Positions 38,101-49,078 of a DNA stretch of 64,000 nt are shown piece by piece. Below the pieces are notes generated by a model. It did not search any database. It worked only from the letters and a program-made list of their open reading frames with translations, and was not told the DNA's origin. How positions within the stretch are numbered: position 1 is the stretch's first letter; each line of letters begins with the position of its first letter. Source of the stretch: Pholis gunnellus (lineage: Eukaryota > Chordata > Actinopteri > Perciformes > Pholidae); the NCBI GenBank assembly GCA_910591455.2, contig OU342816.1:11908638-11972637 (forward strand). The letters are read 5' to 3'. The translations under genes were made by a program, and so were the position numbers.

Positions 38101-41100
38101 GCAACACATTTAGGTCTCCAGAATGAGAGTAAAAATGCATTCTCAGTGTCAACAAAATATTATTTATTCTCCTGCATTGCTCCTAATGTTATATCCTGTT
38201 AAGCTGTGTGAGGGCTGTTATGAATATTCCATCTTCACTGCTTAGTTAAACAGCACGTTGGACAGACAGCTGGCAGATAAGTCTCTCCCTGTTATTTGGA
38301 AAGCCTCTAGACAGGACACACCAAGTCATAGTACTGATAATATTATACCGAGCATGCCAATATGCTGAACTAAGGGAGTTGACGTTATACCTGTTTCAAC
38401 ATTAGCATGTTAGCATTGGCATTGTGAGCATATCAGCAGGCTTTGGTCAACTTAAATCAACTTTTCACAGAAAAAACTACCAGCCTGACCATATCTGTAT
38501 AGATATTAACAAGTGTGGTATTCCAAGCTTGTTGATACAAATCATATATTTGAAATTGCCATTTGACCCAGGTCTGGCATCACCTCACACACACATGCGT
38601 AGAGACTAAAACGTACAGTGACAGCGTCTGTGTTTGGGTTCAGGCTGTCCGGCTTGGTTGCAGCTGTGATCCCAGGCAGCGCTGGCATGCGATGCTTGGG
38701 TACAGTCTTGTTCAACACATAGGCGGCCGGGCTGTGCTGCTTTATCCCCTGCTGATAAAAGAAAAGAGGAGAACAAAAAGTTAATCGGATGAAGGGTGGC
38801 AGAAGCGTGGTGAGACTAAGAGACTTCCGTATGTTTCGGCTCTTGACACTAACCTTATGCATGTTGCCGTGCTGCAGCGCCTGGCTGGGTGCCGATCCGG
38901 CCGCCTGGCTGCCTGAACTCTGCTCCTGCTGCTGAAGCCCTGTTGTGTTGGTGCCGGGCTCGCGGTGCCAGTACACGCGGATGAAGCGGTTGTTGAGGAC
39001 CGCTTCGGTGCTAGATATGGCCCGCCTGGCTTCTTCATTCTTTGTGTACTGGATTAACGCCGCCTCTGGGTCTCCGCCAAACACCACCTGGATTTAGAGC
39101 AGAGCACGCACATTAGGTATCTGTATATGACAAAACTAATTCTTAACGTCAATGCAAAGCCGCAGAGTAGCTTTGGGTGGGATCCAATCAGAAGGCTTTG
39201 TTAGCAGTCAATGAAGCCGTTTCAATTATCTGACTACGACCAATAAAAAGTCTCACTTCTTGCTTTCTGTTTACTTGATAGGTCCGATTTTTTTAAGAGG
39301 AAGTGCATTTTGCAAATGCCAGATTGCGAGTAGTCCCTCCTCTTTCACTCAGTGTACAGCCGATGTTTTGCTCTAACAAGTGACTGGTGTCTCCAAGTCG
39401 AATAATATTGTTTATTTGGTAGCTTTTGATGGGTGCACGATTGGATTTTATGCTGATGTTGTGGCGTCGGCCATCTGTGGTTTATGTATGTGCCTTATGT
39501 GGCCACCATGCCAGGCTATGTCATGCTGTTAGTTGTGATGATGATGTATAAGACTTGTTTAATTTAACTGTGGCGCATTCAGGTTAGTATAGTAGTAATG
39601 TCCTATTTTGGTCAACTGACAACTGGTGCATTTTACCTGGATATTGACGATGGTTCCAAACTTGCTGAAGTGCTCATTGAGCTTGGTGATGTTGTTGAGC
39701 TCACGTGGGATCTTGCGCACCTCCAACTTGGTGTTCACATAGTAATACCTCTTGGGGAAAGTGTTCTTATGTTGGTTGTTAAAGCTTGGCCTGAAACGAG
39801 AAGAAGACTGTGATGCTGACATCTGTAGTTTTTGTTTGAAAGAAAAATTTGTAATGAAATCATTTTGAGCGAGATAACGATGATGATGATGGCAGTGAAA
39901 TACAACCCAGATTCATGGCCCAAGGTTCAAGTTCCTGCCTTCATATTGAAGTTCCTAACCCTATACTTAGGGTCACTAGTGACACATGTCAACCTGGTTG
40001 ACACTTAAGATAGATTACAAGTAGACCCTTTGCAAATTAAGCAACATAGTCATGGTGATGTGGTTTGTGTGCACCTTCTTCCCATAACTGACACAAAAGA
40101 TGGGCTCCTGAACTATGAGTCACCTTGGCTTGAAACAAGGCTCCCAATACTTTTACAAGAAAAAGCGGGGGTGGGTAGTTTGTGTGATGGGATCTTTGCA
40201 CACCACCCTGATGCAGTACAGTTCACATGCGATCCAAGCTTGAGAATGTTCTCCCTTTAAAAAAATGATTACATCTTATTTTGGAGTGAAATTTTTAAAA
40301 TCCGTACTTCTCCAACCATGGTTTTTTAATTACTGGTCCCTCAGCTGTACTGGGTCCCATGGTTCTCTTCCTGCTGTCCTGCTCTGTGTTGAAACGGCAC
40401 ACGTTATTTCCAGGAGTGCTGGCTGCAGTGGCAGGCTCCGTCTGTATCACTATGTTGGCAGCTAGAACACACAAAGAAAAAAAACAAAGAGAAACCACAA
40501 TGAACACGAGGGAGCTTTTTCAATCGTCTACAGAACTTTAGTTTGGACAAGCATTCACACTTTCCCAATCAAATATCAGCCCAACAGTACCCATTACCCA
40601 GGATTAGGTTGGGGGAGAGTGTGAGTACTAAGAAGGCCAATACGGGTTACCTCTGGATCCTTGTCCTTCGTTGGAGGTGAGGCCGATAAGGTTGGAGCGC
40701 TGGGTCTGCACCCGGGGAATGAACTGACGGTACGTGTTACGACCTGCTGCAGTCAGGCCTGGAGATTCTGGGTTATAGCCCTCTGGATCATAGTTATCTA
40801 ATGTGTACAAATGAAGACAGACACACAGGTTCAGAGGGAATATGAAACATTTTTAACAGCCATAATGTGAAAAAAACAACTTAAAAAACACAAAAAAAAA
40901 TAACCGAGGAAGACTGAAATTACACAATGAAGTCAAGCTGTACTGCATGAATAAATAAGTGATGCCTGGCATTTAGTGACTTAGCTAGCACAAAACCAAT
41001 CTCATAAATAGCGTGATGAGTTTAAATGTGTGCAGAGAAGTTACAGCAACCTGTGACAGTCTATGGTAAATACAGCGGAGTACGAATTCAAATTAAAAAG

Positions 41101-43555
41101 GTTATATTGAGAAAACTCACAAGGTGAAAAAAGATGAAACATCATAATATGATAATTCTTATCCTGACACACGGTTTACTGTAACACTAAATTAAACAAA
41201 ATGGGACCTTACATGACAGTAAGGAGTTGAATTAAGGTCAAAAACCTGAGTTTGTAACTAACAAAAAAAAACAACAACTCCATTTTTTGTGTAATTGGAA
41301 TTATTCATGAGCTGAAGTATGGGAGAAGAGCACAACACAATAGGATAGGACAGAGTTCATGTTAATTGCTCAGAGCTCCTCTGTCTTCTGTTAATTAACA
41401 GCGCTACCCTCTGGTCAACCGCCGTCACTGCAGCCTGAAGAAACCGTGCATCTCAAACACAATTTCCTAATCCGAACACAAAAAGCACCCCTGCTTACAT
41501 TCAGACTGGACATATTGGGGACGAAGAGACACTGATGAGGACGAGGAGGGCGGAGGTGGAGGAGGAGGAAGAGTAGGCGGCAGCCCCACACCAGGTGGTC
41601 GGATAGGAGGAGAAGAAGTGATTGCTGTTTGGTGGTTGGGGGTATCGATAACACCGGTTGGTATCATTGGGGGTCCTGAGGGAGATACAAGCCCACGCTT
41701 ATGTCTCAGGTATGACAGTGAGTCTCTGGTTTGTGCTACTGAAGCGTTTGCTTTAATATGGCCGTAAAGGTGGCAGGAAGTGATGACAACTGTTCAATGC
41801 AATGCTTCAACTTTAACATAAAGCTCGGAATAAGCTATAGACACAGTTATGGAAACGGTGTCACATAAAATGAAAGGCTACATAAAACACATAACTTATA
41901 TTCAATTCTATTTACTGAAGTGGTGGTGGAAGCCAGACTAACTTTGAAAAATTGATGATGGAGCACAATAGCAGAGATGGAGGAAAAATGTGTCTCATGG
42001 TGCAAACAAGGGCTTTGTTGCACTACAACCTGGAATTAGAGTTGTTTTTTTTAATTTAGATTTTATGTAATGGACCTACACAAAATAGTCAAAATTGGTG
42101 AAGTGAAAAGAGGTAACACCAGATCTTAATTAGAGGCTTCACAGCAAAGGGGGGGTCAATATCAATGCACACACACAAACATTTTTTTTCTCTATTTTCC
42201 TATTTTGTGTAGGCCCATTACATAAAATTCAAATAAAAATCCATTTTGAGTCCAGGTTGTAGTGCAACAAAATAGAAAAACCGCCATGGAGGGTGACTCG
42301 TGACAGGCACTGTAACTAGCTGCAGTGGTTTGTTGTTGTTCACATCAAATGGCACCACATACGTGATTTGTAGAAGTTGCATTTGTGTTGCGGCGGTACT
42401 ACTTACCACTCATAGGGAAGACCCCTGGTGGTGGAGGCTGGCCATAGGGCGGCATCACGGGCATCCTGAGGGGAGGGGGTGGCTCAGTGATCGGGGGCAT
42501 GGGCAGGCCAGCAGGGGGCATGACGGGCGGAGGAGGGAACGGAATCATGTTCGGCAGATTGACGTCATCGACGATGAGAGGGTCGTTTCCGTGGTCGAAC
42601 GGACAAAGGTCACCACGTACACAAAATCCCTTTTCTGTGTGAGACAGAGAGACGGATTTACACATGTAGGTGTATTACACGTCCAGGACAGAGCAAACAA
42701 ACATCCTCTAGGCTCCAAGGTAACCTCCTGTAATACTTCTAAGGGCTTTGGGCCCCTGGAAGTCAAACTAATTCACGAAAAATATGACTGAAAAGGAAAA
42801 TAAGAACAAATAAAAGGGCAATGAGAATAAAAACAAAACGAGATGAAAGCTTGTCCAAGTTCAAAGCAGCTAAGACACAGAGTGCATGTATTTACCCCAC
42901 AGTCTCATTAAGGAACGGGGTCCCTGGTGGCAGTGTTTGAGTACTGTGACAGATAGCAGTGTGCTTCAGGGACAGTGGGTAAATTTAAACCCTTGTGTCT
43001 CTGGGGTGAGGTGGGTGCGAGCCTGCTTGCTTTCCTTCCTTTCACGGGGGACAAAGAAGTATGGGAGTGCCTAACAGTGGTCATTAGCGATGAGACTAAA
43101 CAAGGCAATCAATAACCCTCACGGGAGGAAAATGGTGGCAGTTACACAGCAAACTTCACACAATGACCTCGTCATTTTCTTGGGAAATAGTTCTAAACAT
43201 CAATAGGCACCGAGATGGAGGGAGGAATGTGTCAGCAAAAATAGCAGAAAGGCTTTGAGGTATTGACAATTCAGTCTGTTCCTACCGTCGTAGTCCCTGC
43301 AGCGCTGTTTGAGCGAAACGCTCTTGTTGCTGAATGGCTTGATGCCACCATCCTGCCTCTGGGCGCCATAGTAGCCGGACCAGCTGTCTGTGGTGCTGTC
43401 GGGCAGGTGAGCCGGTGTTACTACGGGAACACCTCCGGCTACGGAGACGCCAGCGGACGACGAGGAAGAAAACGGGTGCGGAGGTGTGGGCAGCGGCAGG
43501 AGAGGCGATGGGTGCTGCTGATGCTGCTGCTGATGCTGCTGCTGCAGCTGCTGCA

Positions 43556-43590
<35 letters not shown>

Positions 43591-44067
43591 GAGCCGGATG
43601 TGTTGGAAGAGTTGTAGCAGTCTGTATCCTTCCTTTCCAACTCAAACTTTGACTTGAAGTCTGTTAAAGACGAGCACAAAACACAAATAAGTACAACAGC
43701 AGAGTCGTGGACCACAGCAGAAATTCTAACCCTGAACATTTTGAAGCTAAAGCTAATGTAGATTACCGTAAACCTGTGAGTGATATGGCCAATTCCAGGC
43801 CGTGTTGTTGAATCCCCACTGATGTAATTTCAAAGCTGTCCACATTGTTCCTTATCGATAAAACACTGACCAACAATCCAGTAGAATATAATACAAGCAG
43901 CTACATCCAGAGCTCTGTTCAGCCTACTCTCAAAAACCTTAAGGGCGTCTGTGCATTTCACACTCAGGATGTCTCCAGCAGCACTTCTGCATCACTACTG
44001 CACAGTTCAACCGTGCCGACAGGAGCTTCTCCTGGGTCTGATGCCCTCCCTGTGTTGTTGTCATTGG

Positions 44068-44148
<81 letters not shown>

Positions 44149-47100
44149 GGGGGCTTTCTCACCTCTGCCTCCTCTGTGCTCCCTGTCCCTGCTCTTCCCT
44201 CGGCTGCCACTCCTGCTCCGGCTGAGGCTCCGGCTGTAGCTCCTCCCACGGGGGCTGCCCCTGCGCCGCTCGTGGCGCTCCCGCTCGCGGTTGGACTCGT
44301 TTCCACTTTTCCCGTGCCGATCGAAGTCGCGGCGCTTGCGCTCGTCTCGCCTCCTGTCATCGCGGCCCCTGTGTGGTTGATGAGTTGGAGGGGAATTTAT
44401 TTCAATAATTATCTGTATGCCTGTTTTGAGTCCAACAAGGCTTTGAGTTGAGACGTTTTCACTCGAAAGATGCTTTTATTTTCCTTGTTTTGTGAGTCTA
44501 TTCAATCACATCTTAAAAAGTGAAAGGCCTCCCTTCTTTCTGTTCTGCTCATAAGCTCAGTGTTAATTTGCTGTTGCTGCAGCTTGCTGTTAATGAAACC
44601 TCAGCACATTTCTCAATGTATTTTATATTACAACAATTACAGCATTTCTTGGAGCATAATCCCGTTCATTCCCTAAAAGGCTGTTGGTGTTCAAAATCTA
44701 CAGGAAGTCTTGACTTTCATTAACTTTACACAGGAAAAACACAATAGATCAGAATGAATAAACATCACGAAGAGAGAGCAAGTGGTGAGAACCACATGAT
44801 TATGTTGTTCCACTGTTTTAATGCTGAAGAATATAAATCACAGAGCAAAGCTCATTAAACACGCCAACTGTTGTTCTGAATGTTAGCACGACAGCCATTG
44901 TTTTGTTCTATCCGTTACCGACGAGGTGTGCTACAGTCAAGGGACCGGCTACTGGACACCAGGGCCTTCATCAAGCTAAAGGCAGCACTCACGGGGTTTT
45001 CGAAATAACCATGCAAATATATCAACAATGTCAACTAGACGATGCAAAACAATGTTTTAGTTCTTTTTTCAGCAGTAAGAAATGAAGGACCTTAACTCTA
45101 TTAGAATGTTTAGCCTGACAGACTGGATTTAAGTTCCTAGATGTCAGAATAGCATCTGCTCCGCTTCGACATTAAGCTGTTCTCAAAGGCACAGCCGTAC
45201 CTGGCATCGTTGAAGTCGGTGCGGTTTCTCAGAGGACTTCTTCTCCGCCTGTTTTCTCTCTCTTCATCTGGAGTTTCAGCCTTGAGGGGGAAAAAACTGT
45301 TATTTGACTTAAACTCCTCTCTATTTGGCATTTTTAAAAACAGAAGATTTATACACAGTGTCCTATGAGATATTCAGCAGATTTGTTGATCCAAAGTCCT
45401 AAATACGGAATCACCATCTGCTGTGATATGCTCTACCAACTTATCTATAAAAGTAGTTAAAAGACACTTTGATGTGTGGGAAGCTATATTTCACAGGAAA
45501 GTTATTCTTTTTCAAAGTCTTATCGTAGCCAATACATGTCACTGTAGAAAGCAGAGGCCTGTTTTGGACACATTTGTCTATCCTGAGCTTTATATGTCAG
45601 ACAGATGCTGTCATTCCTTTTTTTACTTCCTGTTAAAAGGTTTTCTTTTGGGGGGGGGGGGGGGGGTTTTCCTCTCCTAATACGAAGGTCCTGGGACAGA
45701 GGATGTCATATGTGCACAGATTGTAAAGCCCTCTGAGGCAAAATGTGTGATTTTGGGCTCTACAAAATGAATTGCATAGCAAAGACTGAAGCCCATTTAT
45801 GGGAGCAGTTCAGCCGGCCGGACACTGAATGTTGCTCATGAGTGTTGTGCTTTTATAGCCCTACACGTTGTGTGCGACGGACTGTCCTCCTTGCTTGTTA
45901 TGGCTGTCAGATTGAGCATTAACAAACTCATCTATACAGAGTATGAAGCAAGCGATCTCTGGCATGGTGCTCGTGGTGAAAAAACAATGTCAAATATATA
46001 GATAGAAGCCCAAATAGGTAATAAAAGGCAAAGGCTAGTCTATCATACAACGGTGGTTGTGGCACCCTGCAGACACCCTGCAGACACTTGTCTGCCAGAA
46101 GAAGCTGCTGTATGGACACAGGCTTGACTCTTCTTACCTCCACACCATCAGCTTTGACTGCAGGTGGTTTGACTTCTTCTTTCGGTACTTCCTTGGCAAC
46201 AGGATTTCCCAGGTAGTTCTTGGTTGTCAGACTTTCAAAAAGCTTATCGACAAATCCTGTTGTCTCTGCAAAAACAACACGAATCATGCAAATAGATTTA
46301 ATATTTTACTGAATTATGTGCATTTATAACATTAATTATGGTCCTGTTGCATTTCGGTGGGCAGAGGGGCCTGGGATTGTGCATGCTGGCTCACTGGAAT
46401 GAATGGCTGAGACACACTAAATACAATGGGACCGTCATTAATTTGATCTATTGGCCTTGTGTTTACCTTGCTAAGACATATTGGCCCTCAGGCATAGAAT
46501 GTACTGACATTCCGCCTGAAGCCCACTGAAGGATTCTCTGCTCCTGGCTACACTAAATATATCCAAAGTCTAACAAACCCCAAATCACAACAGCAGAGAT
46601 TAACAAGGGAAAAGCTGCTCCATGAAAAACGTTACAAAGAACATAAAGATTCAAATGCAATCCACAAAATATTATTTAAAAGAGGTCATTTGAATCATGT
46701 ATTTGAGTACTGTGCAATTACAAGTAAAGTGATTAGATCATTTCAGCTATTCTCCCCACCAAAAAAAAAAAAAAAGAGGATCTCTACTTAAGAAAAACAA
46801 GTGTAGGCTTCCTGTAATACAAGCGGGAGAGATTAGAGGAGAAAAGTACTTTGAGATGATGCAACACACGCTCTGGTGGACATGTTTCGGATCCACGGGT
46901 AGTGGATGGTGTTCATTTACAGCTTATTGCACCTCTAAGTGTATAACTTAAAGTAACTAAAATGAAATTGGCTTGTTAGCTTAATGGTAGAAATCTCTGC
47001 CAGAGGAAAACCTTCTGCACAACTCTCTTGACCTCATGTTGCATTCAGTCACATTGGCAGAGAAGCTACGTGTGACATGGCCTTCATACCTTTTTGTAGG

Positions 47101-48574
47101 AAGACATCAAGCTGATCAGCACACAGTGCTTTCAGATCTTTCTCCGTTTTGTCCTTCTTCACGAGAGCCACCACATAGTTGGCCAATGCAGAGGGGTCAG
47201 CGTCACATCTGGAGGATGAAATATACACACTCTCAAATTAACAATACAATGGAAAAGGGGGAAAAAAAATAATAGTGAAGCTTTTGCCAAAACTACTGAG
47301 ACAAGACTGAATTCAAATTCATAATTAAGCTAACTGTAATATGTCAGTGATGTCTGGTGCCCTACCATGCATGCAGAAATGTTATAAACAAACCTACTCT
47401 GACCCCCACTGACTGTCCTCCCCAGGACAATTTCCTACCAGACACTCCCCTGCACATCCTTTCTACGTTTCTTTATTTAAACACAATCGACACTTTTACA
47501 CTCCACTTTATCATACTTGTTTATAGTACTGTTATCTGCTTGTTTGTGCACTTTATTTTATATTTTTATTCTTTTGGACATGCTAATATGTTTCTATTTA
47601 TTGCACCGTGTTGATTGTTGTATGTTATGCACCACCCACCATGTCAAATTCCTTGTATGTCCAACATACCTTGGCACTAAAGTCAGTACCACGTGAGCCC
47701 CTAACCACACCTGCAGGGTACAGAATTGCTACACAAACATCCAAAAAATGGCCAGAGAATGACTCACCATACATTCTATTTCACAAAATATTTACATTTT
47801 AAAGTCCTGTTGGGGCTATTTACAAAAACATCACAAGCATACAAAGCCACAGGAAAACACTCTTGACAACTGTAAGCTAATATATAACTAACTTACATAA
47901 CTAAATGACTAACTATATACTCTCAAAAACTACCTTCACTTCCATGTCCAATGTTTTAAGCGCGTGTCCTCTTCATTACGATGTTATTTATTGATTTACA
48001 TGTGAAAGAGACGCACCAAGAGTGTGTGTAGCTATGGTAACTCAAACAGCTCTTATTTATAAAACCTCACGTATAACAACAACAACTCCATAACGTAACG
48101 CCAGATATAAGTAAAAAAAACGAGTCAGCACTTGTTTTAATCTCAAGTAACGTCAACAGCGTGCAAGTTATCTATTGCAGCTTTTGATAGCTTGCTTACC
48201 GAGCTGTGATAAAGTCACATTATCGTGGGCCAACTGGCGCTACGTGCCTAACTTACCCTAAAATAACTGTGCGGCAAAACGCTGTACATCGTGCACCAAT
48301 GTTAACGTCTTAAACGTGAGCTAATGAGTAGTCCTACAGTCTCTCTTTTTCTATGGAAAGCCAGCTAGCGGGCAATGGTGGTTTGCTAACTCGTGCAAGA
48401 ATTCGCCATCAGATTCTAGCAAGTCCCCCATTGATGCCTGGCTAACCCACTTGGCTAGCTAGCTAGCGTAGCTACGTACCATGCAAGCTAAATGCCATTT
48501 CGATTCAACACTCACATTGGTTCCAGGAGCTTTGCCAGCCACGATTTCAGGGCTTCCACATTCTCTATGAGCAT
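34625..48574 (-). CDS. rbm27: RBM27 RNA-binding protein (CCCH zinc finger, RRM, SR-rich)
   Basis: RBM27 is a nuclear-speckle protein linked, with RBM26, to the PAXT/exosome pathway for polyadenylated nuclear RNA. The 21 coding exons, from 5' to 3', are 48516-48574, 47090-47208, 46138-46265, 45201-45280, 44163-44368, 43286-43660, 42407-42634, 41499-41675, 40651-40797, 40308-40461, 39637-39790, 38854-39087, 38617-38751, 37923-38048, 37663-37737, 37311-37487, 37026-37130, 35596-35823, 35386-35469, 35123-35242 and 34625-34720. They join in frame to 1,068 residues (human 1,060). In order: PWI-like domain (MLIENVEALKSWL), SR/RD-rich stretch, polyglutamine, CCCH finger (C-RDYDEKGFC-C-FDH), proline-rich region, RRM (TKLEVRKIPRELNNITKLNE), coiled coil, RG-rich block, and acidic tail ending YESRSWRR. 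The motifs fit RBM27 better than RBM26, and the pou4f3 and lars1 neighbours agree. The intron after exon 14 uses a GC donor. Confidence 0.96.
35072..35117. repeat. (GT)n microsatellite next to the rbm27 exon-20 donor
   Basis: On the rbm27 strand this is (CA)n starting about 5 nt after the donor GT (complement of 35121-35122). Its closeness to the splice site may matter for hnRNP L binding. Confidence 0.95.
35981..36001. repeat. poly(A) run in an rbm27 intron
   Basis: About 21 consecutive A residues on the + strand in the intron between rbm27 exons 17 and 18. On the sense strand it is a poly-T run. No retrotransposon body was recognised beside it. Confidence 0.85.
38395..38450. repeat. TTAGCAT-rich dispersed repeat fragment
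   Basis: Repeated words of the type ACATTAGCATGTTAGCATTG lie in the rbm27 intron after exon 13. I recall similar sequence as a fragment of an interspersed repeat common in percomorph fish. Limits are uncertain. Confidence 0.35.
42014..42271. mobile_element. foldback MITE related to Tc1-type transposons
   Basis: The ends are long inverted copies: TTTGTTGCACTACAACCTGG at the left has its reverse complement at the right end, and the similarity continues for about 75 bp on each side (through the TTTTATGTAATGGRCCTACA word), with small indels. The centre is short and non-coding. The termini resemble internally deleted Tc1-like elements frequent in fish. It lies in the rbm27 intron between exons 7 and 8, about 135 bp from the exon-7 donor. 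Confidence 0.7.
43510..43590 (-). repeat. rbm27: CAG/polyglutamine tract in rbm27 exon 6
   Basis: On the - strand the exon encodes eleven consecutive glutamines, followed by L/H-interrupted glutamines, largely from CAG codons. Human RBM27 as I remember it has no such tract at this place, just before the serine- and proline-rich stretch leading to the CCCH finger. The run is in frame. Confidence 0.9.
44069..44145. repeat. (GT)n microsatellite beside the rbm27 exon-5 donor
   Basis: About 77 bp of GT on the + strand. On the rbm27 strand the (CA)n starts about 17 nt after the exon-5 donor (complement of 44161-44162), separated by a C-rich stretch. Confidence 0.97.
45650..45667. repeat. poly(G) run
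   Basis: A mononucleotide G run of about 17 bp in the rbm27 intron between exons 3 and 4. On the transcribed strand it is poly-C. Its length is likely to be error-prone in sequencing. Confidence 0.8.
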
Positions 48575-49078
48575 TGTGAGAAAAGACTATAATACTGTCT
48601 ATAAAATGAAAGTGCGTTGCGATAATCCTGCTTTCATCGTCTATAAAATGTATAAGCTTTAAGGCCTTCTGTCTCTCTCTCTCTTCACTGGCAGGTCGGA
48701 CAAAAGTGCTTTACGACATGGCAACACAAGTTGAGGTGTCGTAAACGCAGTGCCGGGGACGACGGACGTTCAAATCATGTCGTGTAGTTATTCAACGGCG
48801 TTCATACAATTCAGCAGTTGTGTATTAAAATATGTAACACTAAGCAAAACAAATACCACGTGAATAAAAGTCCTAGTTTACAAGATATGGAACAATAACA
48901 CTCATGAAAGGTTCTTCGGACTGCATTTCCCAGAACCCTTTGCGTGAAGCTGATTGTAGGTGTCGTCAGCCAGGCACCGGTAGCGTGGGTTTGTCTTGTC
49001 AAACTGGATACTACGTCTACTGTTTCTTCTGTCTAAACAATAGAACAATTGTCTTAATTGCTCATAATTTGGGTCAAA
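48575..49078. promoter_or_regulatory. shared rbm27/lars1 divergent promoter
   Basis: The rbm27 ATG (48574, - strand) and the lars1 ATG (49079, + strand) are 504 bp apart and point away from each other. No TATA box with suitable spacing was seen for lars1. A ZNF143/SBS-like word lies at 48920-48944. Both genes are housekeeping genes, and a shared bidirectional promoter is the simplest reading. The human genes have the same head-to-head arrangement. Confidence 0.7.
48920..48944 (+). promoter_or_regulatory. ZNF143 (SBS)-like promoter element
   Basis: The word ACTGCATTTCCCAGAACCC is close to the vertebrate ZNF143/STAF promoter motif ACTACAATTCCCAGAATGC. It is about 135 bp upstream of the lars1 ATG, in the usual position for this factor in divergent housekeeping promoters. 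Confidence 0.6.

Noticed and set aside
43951..44360. Valine/cysteine and threonine/histidine repeat frames
   Set aside because: They are translations of the GT microsatellite joined to the antisense of rbm27 exon 5.
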